Assembly: GCA_963797015.1 (NCBI GenBank)
Contig: CAWCNV010000002.1
Coordinates: 24,045 to 88,044, forward strand
Source: JBBPZA01 sp963797015
GTDB lineage: Bacteria > Actinomycetota > Thermoleophilia > Solirubrobacterales > Solirubrobacteraceae
Direction: 5' to 3'
DNA: 64,000 bases
The notes under the pieces were generated by a model that worked only from the letters and a program-made list of their open reading frames with translations, did no database searches and was not told the DNA's origin. Of this stretch, positions 42,274 through 50,497 are shown piece by piece. The position numbers and the translations under genes are program-made. Within the stretch, counting starts at the first letter, position 1. The number at the start of each line of letters is the position of its first letter.

Positions 42274-42808
42274 TCAGGCGGCGCGGACGCGGCGGCGCCG
42301 CCTGCGGCGCAGGCCCGCCGCCACGGCGGCGAGGAGCACCGGGATGCCGAGCGCCAGCGGCAGGATCCCGCCGGCGTCCAGCGTGCGCCGCTGCGCGACT
42401 TCGAGGAGGCGGCCCGGTCACCGGTGGCGAGGCCGGTCCGCTGCGTGGGAGCACGGCGACGTAGACGGCCAGCGAGCCGGCGTTGACGGCGGTGAGCTTC
42501 CACGTGAGGGTGGTGCTGCCGCGCGGCGGGATCGGCGCCAGGTAGCGCGTGCGTTGTGACGACCAGTCCTCGGGATCGACGTACAGCCCGCGCCCGAGAC
42601 TCACGATGTTCAGGTGCGCGACCAGCCCGCGCGCCGGCGTCGCGCCGTCGTTGGCGATGACCGAGTGGAACGCGAACGACCCGCCGAGCCGCGATGCGAT
42701 CTCGGTGCGGTCGACGGTGACGCGCAGCGGGGACGCCGCGGCCGTCGTCGCGGGCGCGATCACCGCCAGCGCGAGGGCCGCCAGCAGCCCGCGGGCAGGA
42801 CGCGTCAT
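42274..42808 (-). pseudogene. Frameshifted gene for a secreted, C-terminally anchored envelope protein
   Basis: From ATG 42808 the frame gives a signal peptide (RGLLAALALAVIAPATTAAA) and an immunoglobulin-like domain (FHSVIANDGATPARGLVAHLNIVSL, TLTWKLTAVNAGSLAVYVAVLP). Near 42411-42428 the frame is lost; one base away it continues LEVAQRRTLDAGGILPLALGIPVLLAAVAAGLRRRRRRR to a stop at 42274, a typical C-terminal anchor. A single indel separates the halves, so this is a recent mutation or a sequencing error. ATG overlaps the ABC-2 permease stop (ATGA); last gene of that operon. Confidence 0.75.
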
Positions 42809-43611
42809 TCCCGCCACCCGCCCCGCAGGGTCAGCCGCTGGGCGCCCGCGACGGCGACCAGCGCGCCGAGCACCACGGCGCCGATCGCGGGCGACAGCAG
42901 CCACGACGCGTCCTGTGCGGCGCCGTGCCCGTCGACGATCAGCTTGCCGAGGTAGTGCTCGCCGGCGCTCAGCGGGTTGACGCGCAGCAGCAGGTCGCCC
43001 GCCCAGCCGCTCTGGGCGCGGGTCGGCAGCTGTGTCGGCGCGAACAGCGCGAGCAGCAGCAGGAGCCCGAGCGACAGGCTGACGCGATTGGAGCCCGCGA
43101 AGATGCTGATGAGGATCCCGAGCTCGGCGAGGACCAGCGCCAGCAACGTGCCTACGACGGCGCCGGCGGCGACCGCGCGCCCGGTGACGCCGACGCCCCG
43201 GCCGAGGAACCAGATGTAGGGGATGGCGATCGCGAAGGCCACCACCCAGAGCGAGAGCGCGCCGAGCAGCTTGCCGGCGGTCAGGCCGAGGCGCGACACC
43301 GGGGACAGCAGGACGCTCTCGAGCGTCCCGCGCTCGCGCTCGCCGCTGATCGCATCGGCGGCCGTGATGAGCGTCAGCAGCGCGCCGACCGCGACGGCCA
43401 CCTGGAGCACCAGGTTGACCGCCTCGCGCTGCTCGAGGAAGTTCAGCGCCTGGTTGGTCGCGGCCAGGTAGGCGAGGACGCTGAGCACGAGGCTGAAGGC
43501 CAGCACGAGCAGCGGGCCGCGGCCGAGCCACAGGTCGCGGAGCTCCTGGTCGAGGACCACGACCGTGCCCTGCGCCGGGCGCTCGTGCGGCGAGTCAGCC
43601 GCCTGCCTCAC
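42805..43611 (-). CDS. ABC-2-type permease
   Basis: A 268-residue permease with six helices: VVLDQELRDLWLGRGPLLVLAFSLVLSVLAYLAA at the start, the cytosolic ERERGTLESVLLSPVSR motif after helix 2 typical of ABC-2 (NatB-like) permeases, and a final helix IGAVVLGALVAVAGAQRL. GTG at 43611 overlaps the ATPase stop (GTGA). Works with the ATPase at 43608-44522 in export of an unknown substrate, in an operon with its own two-component system. Confidence 0.9.
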   Translation of the reverse strand: MRQAADSPHERPAQGTVVVLDQELRDLWLGRGPLLVLAFSLVLSVLAYLAATNQALNFLEQREAVNLVLQVAVAVGALLTLITAADAISGERERGTLESVLLSPVSRLGLTAGKLLGALSLWVVAFAIAIPYIWFLGRGVGVTGRAVAAGAVVGTLLALVLAELGILISIFAGSNRVSLSLGLLLLLALFAPTQLPTRAQSGWAGDLLLRVNPLSAGEHYLGKLIVDGHGAAQDASWLLSPAIGAVVLGALVAVAGAQRLTLRGGWRE

Positions 43612-44522
43612 GTGGCCTCCGTCATCTTCAGGAACGCGTCGCTGAGTCGCGCGGCCTCGAGCTCGTAGGACCGAACGGGAACGCCGGCCTCGAGCAGGCG
43701 GCGCAGCGGCTCGTTGGCCTCGGCGCCGTCGAGCGCGATCGCGATCGACCCGGCGCGCGGCACGGGCCCGAACGCCGATAGGGCGCCCAGCGCGCGGTCG
43801 AGGTCCTGCGGCGCGACGGCCAGGGTCGCTGCGCGCGGCGCGGCGGCCTGGCGCGCGACCTCGCCGACGGTGCCCTGGGCCACGACGCGACCGCGATGCA
43901 GGATGAGCACGCGCGAGCAGATCTCCTCCACGTCGGCGAGCTGATGCGTGGACAGCAGCACGGTGGCGCCGCGCTCGCCCGCGATCCGCTGCACGATCTC
44001 GAGCACCTGGCGCTGGCCGGCGGGGTCGAGGCCGAGCGTCGGCTCGTCGAGCATCACCACCTGCGGGTCGTTGACCAGCGCTCGCGCGATGCCAAGCCGC
44101 TGGCGCATGCCGCGACTGTAGGTCTCCAGCAGCATGTGCCCGCGGTCGCCGAGGCCGACCTCGTCGAGCAGGCGGGCGGCGAGGTCTGCCGCGGCGGCGC
44201 GGTCGCGGCCGAAGAGCCGCGCGTGATACCGGAGGAACTCGCGGCCGGTCTGGCGGTCGGGATAGCCGGCGCTCTCGGGCAGCACGCCGATGCGCCGCCG
44301 AATCTGCGCTGGCCGGGTATGCGGCGCGCCCGCGACCGTGAACGTCCCGGTGGTCGGGCGCAGGACCGTCGTCAGGATCCGGATCGCCGTCGTCTTTCCG
44401 GCGCCGTTCGGCCCGAGGACGCCAACCACCTCGCCCGCGCTGGCCGCGAACGTGAGGCCGTCGACGGCCACGAGCGACCCATAGCGCTTGACGATGCCGT
44501 CGGCCTCGACGGTGGCGGTCAT
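43608..44522 (-). CDS. ABC-2-type transporter ATPase
   Basis: A 304-residue ATPase: Walker A GPNGAGKTT, signature YSRGMRQRLGIARAL, Walker B VVMLDEPTLGLDPAG, H-loop STHQLADVEEIC, and a C-terminal domain (VAPQDLDRALGAL...VRSYELEAARLSDAFLKMT) usual for ABC-2 exporters. ATG at 44522 overlaps the stop of the kinase gene (ATGA), so kinase, ATPase, permease and the secreted protein are translationally chained. Confidence 0.93.
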   Translation of the reverse strand: MTATVEADGIVKRYGSLVAVDGLTFAASAGEVVGVLGPNGAGKTTAIRILTTVLRPTTGTFTVAGAPHTRPAQIRRRIGVLPESAGYPDRQTGREFLRYHARLFGRDRAAAADLAARLLDEVGLGDRGHMLLETYSRGMRQRLGIARALVNDPQVVMLDEPTLGLDPAGQRQVLEIVQRIAGERGATVLLSTHQLADVEEICSRVLILHRGRVVAQGTVGEVARQAAAPRAATLAVAPQDLDRALGALSAFGPVPRAGSIAIALDGAEANEPLRRLLEAGVPVRSYELEAARLSDAFLKMTEAT

Positions 44523-45952
44523 GGCGTCCCGCCCACGGCGGCGCGCGGACGGGCATCCGTGCTCGGCGCCTCGGGCGCGCTGGGCACCGCGATCGCGAAC
44601 AGGCTGCCGCCGCCCGGATCGGGCTCGGTCCACGCGCGGCCGCCGTGGGCCTGGGCGATCTCGCGCACGATCGACAGGCCGATGCCGCTGCCGCCGGTCG
44701 CGCGGGTGCGCGACGGGTCGAGGCGGTGGAAGCGGTCGAAGACCAGCTCGCGGGCGTCCGCAGGGATCCCGGGGCCCTCGTCGAGCACGCGCACGAGTGC
44801 CTCGCCGCCCTCGGCTGCGGTGGTCACGGTGACCGTGCCTCCCGCCGGGCTGAACTTGATGGCGTTGTCGAGCAGGTTGCCGATCGCCTGACCGAGCCAT
44901 GCCGCGTCGACGTGCGCCGGGGCGGGGGTCGCCTGGGTCTCGACCGACACGCCGCGCGTGGCCGCGAGGGCCCGCAGCCGTTCGACGGTGTCCTCGGCGA
45001 TCGCGGCGAGATCGACCGGGCGCCGGTGCAGGTCCAGCGCGCCCTGGTCGGCGCGACTGAGGGTCAGCAGGCCGTCGACGGTGCGGCTGAGGCGGTCGAC
45101 CTCCTCGAGCGTGCTGCGCAGGACGTCCTGGGCGGCCGGGTCGAGGTCGTCGGCGCGCAGGCTGACCTCGAGCTCGGCGCGCATCGCGGTCAGCGGCGTG
45201 CGGAGCTCGTGCGAGGCGTCGGCGACCAGCCGGTGCTGCTCGTCGACGCCCGCCTCGATCCGCGCGAGCATCGTGTTCAGCGTGGTGGCCAGCCGCGCGA
45301 CCTCGTCTCCGGTGGAGGCCACCGGCAGCCGCTCCGACAGGCGGTTCATCCCGATCTGGCCGGCGTCGCTGGTCAGCCGGCCGATCGGCCGCAGCGCACG
45401 GCGAGCCAGCCACCAGCCGCCTACCGCCGTGGCGGCGAGGGCCGCGGGCCCCGCGAGGAGCAGCAGGATCAGCAGCCGGTGCACGGAGCGGTCGATGGTC
45501 GCCGTCGACTCGGCGGCGACCACGATGCGGCGGTAGGTGCCCCGCGTCGTCACCCGCGCGACGACGCGCATCCGCCGGCCGTCGCGGCCCAGCGTCGTGG
45601 TGCGCTGCACGCGGCCGCCGACGACAACCTGCGCGAGGTCGCCGCTGCCGATCATGGGGACCTTGGCCACCGGATCGCCGAACGACGCGACCACGCGGCC
45701 GGTTGGGGTCAGCACCTGCGAGACCGCGCGCTCCCCGGAGAGCACGGTGGCCGAGACGTCGTGCGCCTCGGGCGGTCCCTCGGCGTGGTAGCCGAGCGCG
45801 ATCTGGTCCAGCGCCGGGTTCAGGCGGTTGTCCATCGCCGCCACGAGGTCTGTGTGCAGCCGGAGCACCAGGAACGCCCCGACAGCTGCGATGATCACCG
45901 CCAGCAGCGCGACGTACCACGCCGTCATGCGGACGCGGATCGGCAGCCTCAC
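44519..45952 (-). CDS. Sensor histidine kinase of the PepSY/ABC-2 cluster
   Basis: A 477-residue kinase: TM1 (WYVALLAVIIAAVGAFLVLRL), an extracytoplasmic sensor of about 110 residues, TM2 (LLILLLLAGPAALAATAVGGWWLA), HAMP, HisKA with VADASHELRTP (His about 246), ATPase boxes (NLLDNAIKFSP, DEGPGIP, GGSGIGLSIVREIAQAHGG). GTG at 45952 overlaps the regulator stop. The decayed kinase at 22609-23265 is a relative. Confidence 0.93.
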   Translation of the reverse strand: MRLPIRVRMTAWYVALLAVIIAAVGAFLVLRLHTDLVAAMDNRLNPALDQIALGYHAEGPPEAHDVSATVLSGERAVSQVLTPTGRVVASFGDPVAKVPMIGSGDLAQVVVGGRVQRTTTLGRDGRRMRVVARVTTRGTYRRIVVAAESTATIDRSVHRLLILLLLAGPAALAATAVGGWWLARRALRPIGRLTSDAGQIGMNRLSERLPVASTGDEVARLATTLNTMLARIEAGVDEQHRLVADASHELRTPLTAMRAELEVSLRADDLDPAAQDVLRSTLEEVDRLSRTVDGLLTLSRADQGALDLHRRPVDLAAIAEDTVERLRALAATRGVSVETQATPAPAHVDAAWLGQAIGNLLDNAIKFSPAGGTVTVTTAAEGGEALVRVLDEGPGIPADARELVFDRFHRLDPSRTRATGGSGIGLSIVREIAQAHGGRAWTEPDPGGGSLFAIAVPSAPEAPSTDARPRAAVGGTP

Positions 45953-46623
45953 GGCGCCGGCTCCAGCGTCCAGCCGACGCCGCGCAGCGTGCGGATCAGC
46001 GGCCGGTCGAACGGTTGCTCGAGCTTCTTGCGCAGGTAGCCGACGTACACGTCGACGACGTTGCTGGAGCCGACGTAGTTCTCGTCCCAGACATGCTCGA
46101 GCAGGCGCGTCCGGGTCACCGCCTGGCCCTGGTGGCGGACGAGGTACTCGAGGACCGCGAACTCGCGCGCCGTCAGCTCGATGGCGGCTCCGGCGCGCGT
46201 GACCTCGTGCGTGGCGGGGTCGACGACGAGGTCGCCGGCCTCCAGACGCGCCGGTCGCTCCGCCGGCGCGCGGCGCAGCAGCGCCCGCAGGCGTGCGAGC
46301 AGCTCGTCGAAGGCAAACGGCTTGGGCAGGTAGTCGTCGGCGCCGGCGTCCAGTCCGCGCACGCGGTCGGGCACCTGGTCGCGGGCGGTGACCATCAGCA
46401 CCGGCGACCAGCAGCCGCGCTCGCGCAGCTCCGCGCAGACGGCGAGACCGTCGCGGCGCGGGAGCATGACGTCGAGCACGATGGCGTCGTAGTCCCACAC
46501 GCCGGTTTGGCGCAGCGCGGCGTCGCCGTCGGGGGCGACGTCGACGGCGTAGCCCTCGTGGCGCAGCCCGCGCGCGACAGCGCGCGCGAGCTTGTCGTCG
46601 TCCTCGACGAGCAGCACCCTCAC
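45949..46623 (-). CDS. OmpR-family response regulator of the PepSY/ABC-2 cluster
   Basis: A 224-residue regulator: LVEDDDKLAR, phospho-Asp in IVLDVMLPR, Thr in MVTARD, Lys in LPKPFAF, winged helix with LTAREFAVLEYLV, NVVDVYVGYLRKKLE and TLRGVGWTLE. GTG at 46623 chosen (VRVLLVEDDD); an in-frame ATG at 46662 would add 13 residues. Preceded by the PepSY gene and its terminator, followed without gap by kinase and transporter genes. Candidate binder of the CTCA-N7-CTTAG boxes at 47134 and 42249. Confidence 0.92.
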   Translation of the reverse strand: MRVLLVEDDDKLARAVARGLRHEGYAVDVAPDGDAALRQTGVWDYDAIVLDVMLPRRDGLAVCAELRERGCWSPVLMVTARDQVPDRVRGLDAGADDYLPKPFAFDELLARLRALLRRAPAERPARLEAGDLVVDPATHEVTRAGAAIELTAREFAVLEYLVRHQGQAVTRTRLLEHVWDENYVGSSNVVDVYVGYLRKKLEQPFDRPLIRTLRGVGWTLEPAP

Positions 46624-46666
46624 GGCGCGGGATCGACCCCTTGCATCGGCCCATGGTGCCACCGCA

Positions 46667-46696
46667 GGCGCGGCGGACCGTCGGGTCCGCCGCGCC
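46667..46696. terminator. Hairpin terminator after the PepSY gene
   Basis: A 13-bp perfect stem (GGCGCGGCGGACC, 46667-46679; complement 46684-46696) with a GTCG loop, 27 bp beyond the PepSY stop and just upstream of the regulator start, so regulator expression needs read-through or its own promoter. Confidence 0.7.
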
Positions 46697-46722
46697 GGCT
46701 GCCGGTGGCGATCCGGTGTGCC

Positions 46723-47073
46723 TCAGTCGTCCTGGTCGACGGAGACGACGTGCCCGTTGGAGGCATCGACCTTGACGTCCTTGCTGCCGACGTCGACGTT
46801 GAACACCAGCTCGCCGCCGGCGTGCTCGAGGTCGACCTCGTTCAGGTCGCCGGAGGCCGCCGACTGCGCGGCCCCGATCGCCTGCTGCTCGGTGATCCTG
46901 GCCTTCGGCAGCAGGTCCTTGCCGTCGTCGAGCCGCGACGCGGCCGACGTCCGGGCCTGGTGCTCGCCGGTGGCGCGGTGGTCGTGGTGACCCGCTGCCG
47001 CGAACGCCGACGCCGAGAGGCCGAGCGTCGCGGCGCCCGTGGCCATGATGGTGATGGTCTTGCGTGTGTTCAT
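46723..47073 (-). CDS. Secreted PepSY-domain protein
   Basis: A 116-residue protein: signal peptide (IMATGAATLGLSASAFAA), a short His-rich segment (GHHDHRATGEHQ) and one PepSY domain (ARITEQQAIGAAQSAASGDLNEVDLEH...LVFNVDV...VKVDASNGHVVSV). PepSY proteins inhibit proteases or act as sensors and buffers in envelope stress and are often next to two-component systems, as here. ATG at 47073 has GGGAGG upstream. A CTCA-N7-CTTAG box lies 61 bp upstream. Confidence 0.87.
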   Translation of the reverse strand: MNTRKTITIMATGAATLGLSASAFAAAGHHDHRATGEHQARTSAASRLDDGKDLLPKARITEQQAIGAAQSAASGDLNEVDLEHAGGELVFNVDVGSKDVKVDASNGHVVSVDQDD

Positions 47074-47133
47074 GTGGTCGTCATCCCTCCCTTGTGGATG
47101 ATCGGGGACGGGTGGCAAGCTAGGCACCGGTCC

Positions 47134-47149
47134 CTAAGAGGAGCCTGAG
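47134..47149 (-). promoter_or_regulatory. CTCA-N7-CTTAG box upstream of PepSY
   Basis: On the minus strand CTCAGGCTCCTCTTAG, two half units 11 bp apart; nearly the same as the box before the export adaptor at 42249-42264. Confidence 0.5.
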
Positions 47150-47155
47150 AGCTCG

Positions 47156-47591
47156 CGCGCGAACCCGTCCGCGTCCTGATCGTGATTGACCGCACCACGG
47201 TGACCGCGGCCCAGCTGCGCGCCGTCCGCGGCGGGCACAGCCGCGCCGGTGCCTTCGTGTGCTCGTGCCCAACCCGGCGCCAGCCGAGTGGCATCCCTTT
47301 CACCCCGAGCGCCCCGACAAATATGCATGACGCCGAGCGCGTGTTGCTGCTTCGGCGCTGCCGGCGATCCAGGACGCGGCCGACGACGCGGTACGCGGGC
47401 GCGTGTCGATCCGCCACGACCCGATGGCGGCGATCGAGGAGATGCTGCCCGACGAGCCGTTCGACGAGATCATGGTGTCGGTCTTGCCGCACGGGCTCGA
47501 GCGCTGGCTCCACAGCGATCTCGCCCATCGTGTCGCCTACCTCGGGCTGCCCGTGACCTTGGTCGTCGACGAGCCGCGCGACGGGCGCTGA
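47156..47591 (+). pseudogene. Decayed universal-stress-like gene
   Basis: Three frames carry successive parts: PVRVLIVIDRTTVTAAQLRAVR (47160-47225), then VLVPNPAPAEWHPFHPERPDKYA ending in TGA (47258-47332), then AERVLLL and, after another shift, ALPAIQDAADDAVRGRVSIRHDPMAAIEEMLPDEPFDEIMVSVLPHGLERWL to a stop at 47591. Together they reproduce an actinobacterial stress-protein-like hypothetical protein with at least three lesions. No intact start is visible. Confidence 0.65.
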
Positions 47592-47692
47592 CGGCGCCGG
47601 CGGCGACTACGCCCGAGGCGATCGGCACGGAACGCCATCGTTCTCCGGAACTCGCGCTCCATCTGGTCAAGTCGAGCGGGCTTGCGGCCAGT

Positions 47693-48011
47693 TGTCCCAC
47701 GAACGGGCAAGGCGGCCGGCGCCTGCGACGAGGGAGCCGGCTTCTGCCGAGACCGCCCACACGCTCGTCTTCGGTCACACGCACAAGCCGTGGTGCACGA
47801 GTACGGCGGTGTGCAATTCGTCAACTGCGGCTCGGTCGGCAAGCCCAAGGACGGCGACCCGCGCGGCGCGTTCGCGATCCTGCGTGCCGCCGACGCCGCG
47901 CCGCTGGTCACGATCGAGCGCGTCAGCTACGACGCGCGGGCCGTCGCCGACGAGGTCGCCGCCGCCGGCCTGCCGCAGGAGTTCGCCGACAAGCTCGTGC
48001 TCGCGGCATGA
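47693..48011 (+). pseudogene. C-terminal remnant of a metallophosphoesterase (YfcE/MJ0936-like)
   Basis: One frame reads AHTLVFGHTHKPW, the metal-binding GHTH motif; after loss of one base the next frame continues VHEYGGVQFVNCGSVGKPKDGDPRGAFAIL to EFADKLVLAA and a stop at 48011. The catalytic N-terminal half (DxH, GDxxD, GNH) is missing. Its stop overlaps the ATG of the aquaporin remnant (ATGA), preserving an old operon junction. Confidence 0.75.
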
Positions 48012-48330
48012 CCATCCCGCTCCCGCGGCGCTTGTTTGCCGAGTTCCTCGGGTCGGCTTTCCTTGCTGCGCTTGTCATCGGCTCAGGGATCGCGGCCCAG
48101 CAGCTGTCCCCGAACGACACCGGCCTCGCGCAGCTGGCGAACGCCGCCGCCACCGCTGCCGGCCTGTTCGCGATCATCCTGATGGTGCGCAGCGGCCGCG
48201 ACAACAGCGCGCCCGCAGCTGTCGGCGCCTACATCGGCGCCGCCTATTGGTTCACGAGCTCGACGAGCTTCGCCAACCCCGCAATCACCGTCGGGCGAAT
48301 GTTCAGCAACACGTTCGCGGGCGTCCCTGC
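48008..48330 (+). pseudogene. Aquaglyceroporin remnant with internal deletion
   Basis: Begins RRLFAEFLGSAFLAALVIGSGIAAQQLSPNDTGLAQL (helix 1) and LFAIILM (helix 2), then jumps directly to RSGRDNSAPAAVGAYIGAAYWFTSSTSFANPAITVGRMFSNTFAG. The second NPA motif is present, but the first NPA/NPV motif and helices 3-4 (about 90 residues) are gone. The C-terminus is replaced by unrelated frame. MIP proteins of this type often accompany arsenic genes. Confidence 0.75.
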
Positions 48331-48653
48331 GCGCACGACCTCCTGGCCTGCGCGGCCGAATTCGGCGACAGTGCCACCGCCAAGCTGCGCACCGTCCTTG
48401 CCCTGTACGAGGCGCTCAGGGGCGACGACCCGTCGCGCTGACCTCGTCGTGCTCGGCGCGCCGTCGGAAGGTGCCGCAGCGTGCCCGACGCGTCAAGGGC
48501 ACCGCCTCAGCGGCAGCCCGTTGGGCTGGTCCTGACCGGCTGCCCTTGACCCGGCTGCGCGCGCCGAGCCGCGCCTGCTCTCACCTTCCGAGGGCGGCGC
48601 CTGGCGCACACGCACATGGCCACGCCGCCCTCCTCACGACCGAAGGAGCCGCA
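48331..48653. other. Scar region before the ECF sigma gene
   Basis: A short plus-frame fragment (HDLLACAAEFGDSATAKLRTVLALYEAL, stop at 48441) looks protein-like but is unassigned; the rest shows nothing recognisable apart from the AAGGAG ribosome-binding site at the right end. Confidence 0.35.
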
Positions 48654-49217
48654 GTGGCCATCCCCGCCAGCCGCGACGAGCAAATCACCGGTTTCCATGT
48701 TCGCCACGCCGACCGTCTGCGGCGCTCGATCGCCAAGAAGGCGCGCGGCCTGGACGACGCCATCATCGACGACGCATGCGCCTTCGCCTGGGCGACGTTG
48801 GTGCGACGACCGGACGTCGACCTCGAGCGCTACGAGGCGTATTGGTGGCTGTACAAGGTTGCGCTGCGCCAGGCATGGGCGCTGGGGCGCGCACAGCGTC
48901 TCGAGCAGCCCATCGGCGGTCTCAACGGCGCCGACGAGGACAGCCTCGAACCGATCAGCGTCGACAGCGATGTCGCCGACCTGGTGGCCGATCGGCTCGA
49001 CCGCACCACCGTCCACGAAGTCCTCGGGCGGCTGCACTGGCGCGAGCGCCGCGAGCCCCTGCTCTACGCCCACGGCTTCAGCTACGAGGAGATCGCCGCG
49101 ATCACCGGCACCAGCTACACCGCCGTGAACCGCTGGCTCGCCCGCGGCAAGAACGCGCTCCGCACTGCCCGCGCGCGCCGCGAGCTCAGCGGCGACGAGG
49201 ACCGCCCGGCACCGTAG
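48654..49217 (+). CDS. ECF-like RNA polymerase sigma factor
   Basis: A 187-residue protein with a region-2-like helical part (ADRLRRSIAKKARGLDDAIIDDACAFAWATLVRR, YEAYWWLYKVALRQAWAL) and a region-4 helix-turn-helix (LYAHGFSYEEIAAITGTSYTAVNRWLARGKNALRTA). GTG start fixed by AAGGAG six bases upstream. No anti-sigma gene follows; the neighbouring frames are pseudogenes, so this is an intact island. Its target promoters are unknown. Ends inside the degenerate 3' end of the ABC ATPase remnant on the other strand. Confidence 0.82.
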   Translation: MAIPASRDEQITGFHVRHADRLRRSIAKKARGLDDAIIDDACAFAWATLVRRPDVDLERYEAYWWLYKVALRQAWALGRAQRLEQPIGGLNGADEDSLEPISVDSDVADLVADRLDRTTVHEVLGRLHWRERREPLLYAHGFSYEEIAAITGTSYTAVNRWLARGKNALRTARARRELSGDEDRPAP

Positions 49218-49882
49218 ACGGCGCGCGCAGCCGACATCCCAGGACGCTGGTGCGCGCTGGCCCAGCCGTCACGATCACCCGCCCGCGCCCGACGATGACA
49301 AGGTGCTCGGCGGTCAGCGCCATCTCGCTCATCAGGTGCGACGAGAGGAAGACCGTGCGCCCCTCGGAGGCGAGCTGCTTGAGCAGCGTCCGGATGCCCT
49401 CGGGATCCAGGCCGTTGGCCGGCTCGTCGAGGATCACCGTCTGCGGATCTCCCAACAGCGCCGACGCGATGCCGAGCCGCTGCCCCATCCCCATCGAGAA
49501 GCCGCCCGCGCGCGTGCGGGCGACGCTGCCCAGTCCCACGAGCTCGATGACCGCGTCGACCCGCGCGCGGCCGATGCCGTGGGTCTGCGCCATCGCGAGC
49601 AGGTGGTTATATGCGGAGCGCCCAGTGTGGATCGCCCGCGCCTCGAGCATCGCGCCGACCTCGTGCAACGGCGCGACAAAGTCGCGATAGGTCTCGCCGT
49701 TGACGCGGATCGTCCCGCCGGTCGGGACGTCCAGCCCGACGATCATTCACATCGTCGTCGACTTGCCCGCCCCGTTTGGTCCCAGGAAGCCGGTCACCGT
49801 CCCCGGCTTCACGACGAAGCTGATGTCGTCGACGGCGAGCTTCTCTCCATATCTCTTTGCTGATGTGCTCGATCTCGATCAT
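49186..49882 (-). pseudogene. Decayed ABC-2-type ATPase (frameshift and nonsense codon)
   Basis: ATG at 49882 gives MIEIEHISK; a shift then continues RYGEKLAVDDISFVVKPGTVTGFLGPNGAGKSTTM (Walker A intact), where TGA stands in the place of the usual Arg codon (CGA to TGA), followed in frame by MIVGLDVPTGGTI, the signature FSMGMGQRLGIASALL, Walker B VILDEPANGLDPEG and SSHLMSEM. The end degenerates after IVGRGRVIV. No permease gene is adjacent. Confidence 0.8.
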
Positions 49883-50497
49883 GACCTGATCATCCGGATC
49901 GATCGTTGAGCGCACAATGAGCCGCGAGGATGGACTTTGACGTCGGCGACTACGCATCAGGTCGCACTCGCGTAGCGCTGAGGTCGGACGCTCGCCGTAT
50001 GAAGCACTCAAGCTCCACGGGACCCTCGAGCAGATGAGCGACCGAGCGGCCAGTTCGCAGCGCAGTTCGACTTCGCTGTCCACAACGGGCGCGCGGTGCA
50101 TCTCGTCAACTGCTGGTCGTTTCAGCTGCAGAACCAGCAGGAGCTCGCTGAGCAGGTGAAGGCGTCGGCATGGGTCGTGCACGAGCTACGCGACCGCGGC
50201 GCCAAGGTACATGCAGGCGACGCGGTCGTCGACGCCGAACGCCGACCTGGAGGTCGCGGCCGTCTACATACCGCCACTCGAGGGTGACGAAGCGCCGGCC
50301 TTCCACGAGGCCACGGCTGCGTTCGTCGAGGTACGGGTCGACGCGCTGCCGCAAGATCAGGCGGACGTGCTGGGCGAGAGGGCTGCCCTCGCTCTGGGCG
50401 TCGCGGACTACCGTCGCAAGTTCACCAGCCGCCCCGGCGGGATGGCGCGAGTTGGCGGGCACGAGCTGCCGGCCCAGCGGCCTGCTGCGTTGCTTCT
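49883..50497 (+). pseudogene. Decayed gene of unknown function
   Basis: Between 50040 and 50440 plus-strand frames carry protein-like pieces in order: FDFAVHNGRAVHLVNCWSFQLQNQQELAEQVKASAWVVHELRDRGAKV, then after a shift ADLEVAAVYIPPLEGDEAPAFHEATAAFVEVRVDALPQDQADVL. No start codon or intact frame joins them. I do not recognise the family; similar proteins may occur near mobile elements. The first 150 bp hold nothing recognisable. Confidence 0.4.
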
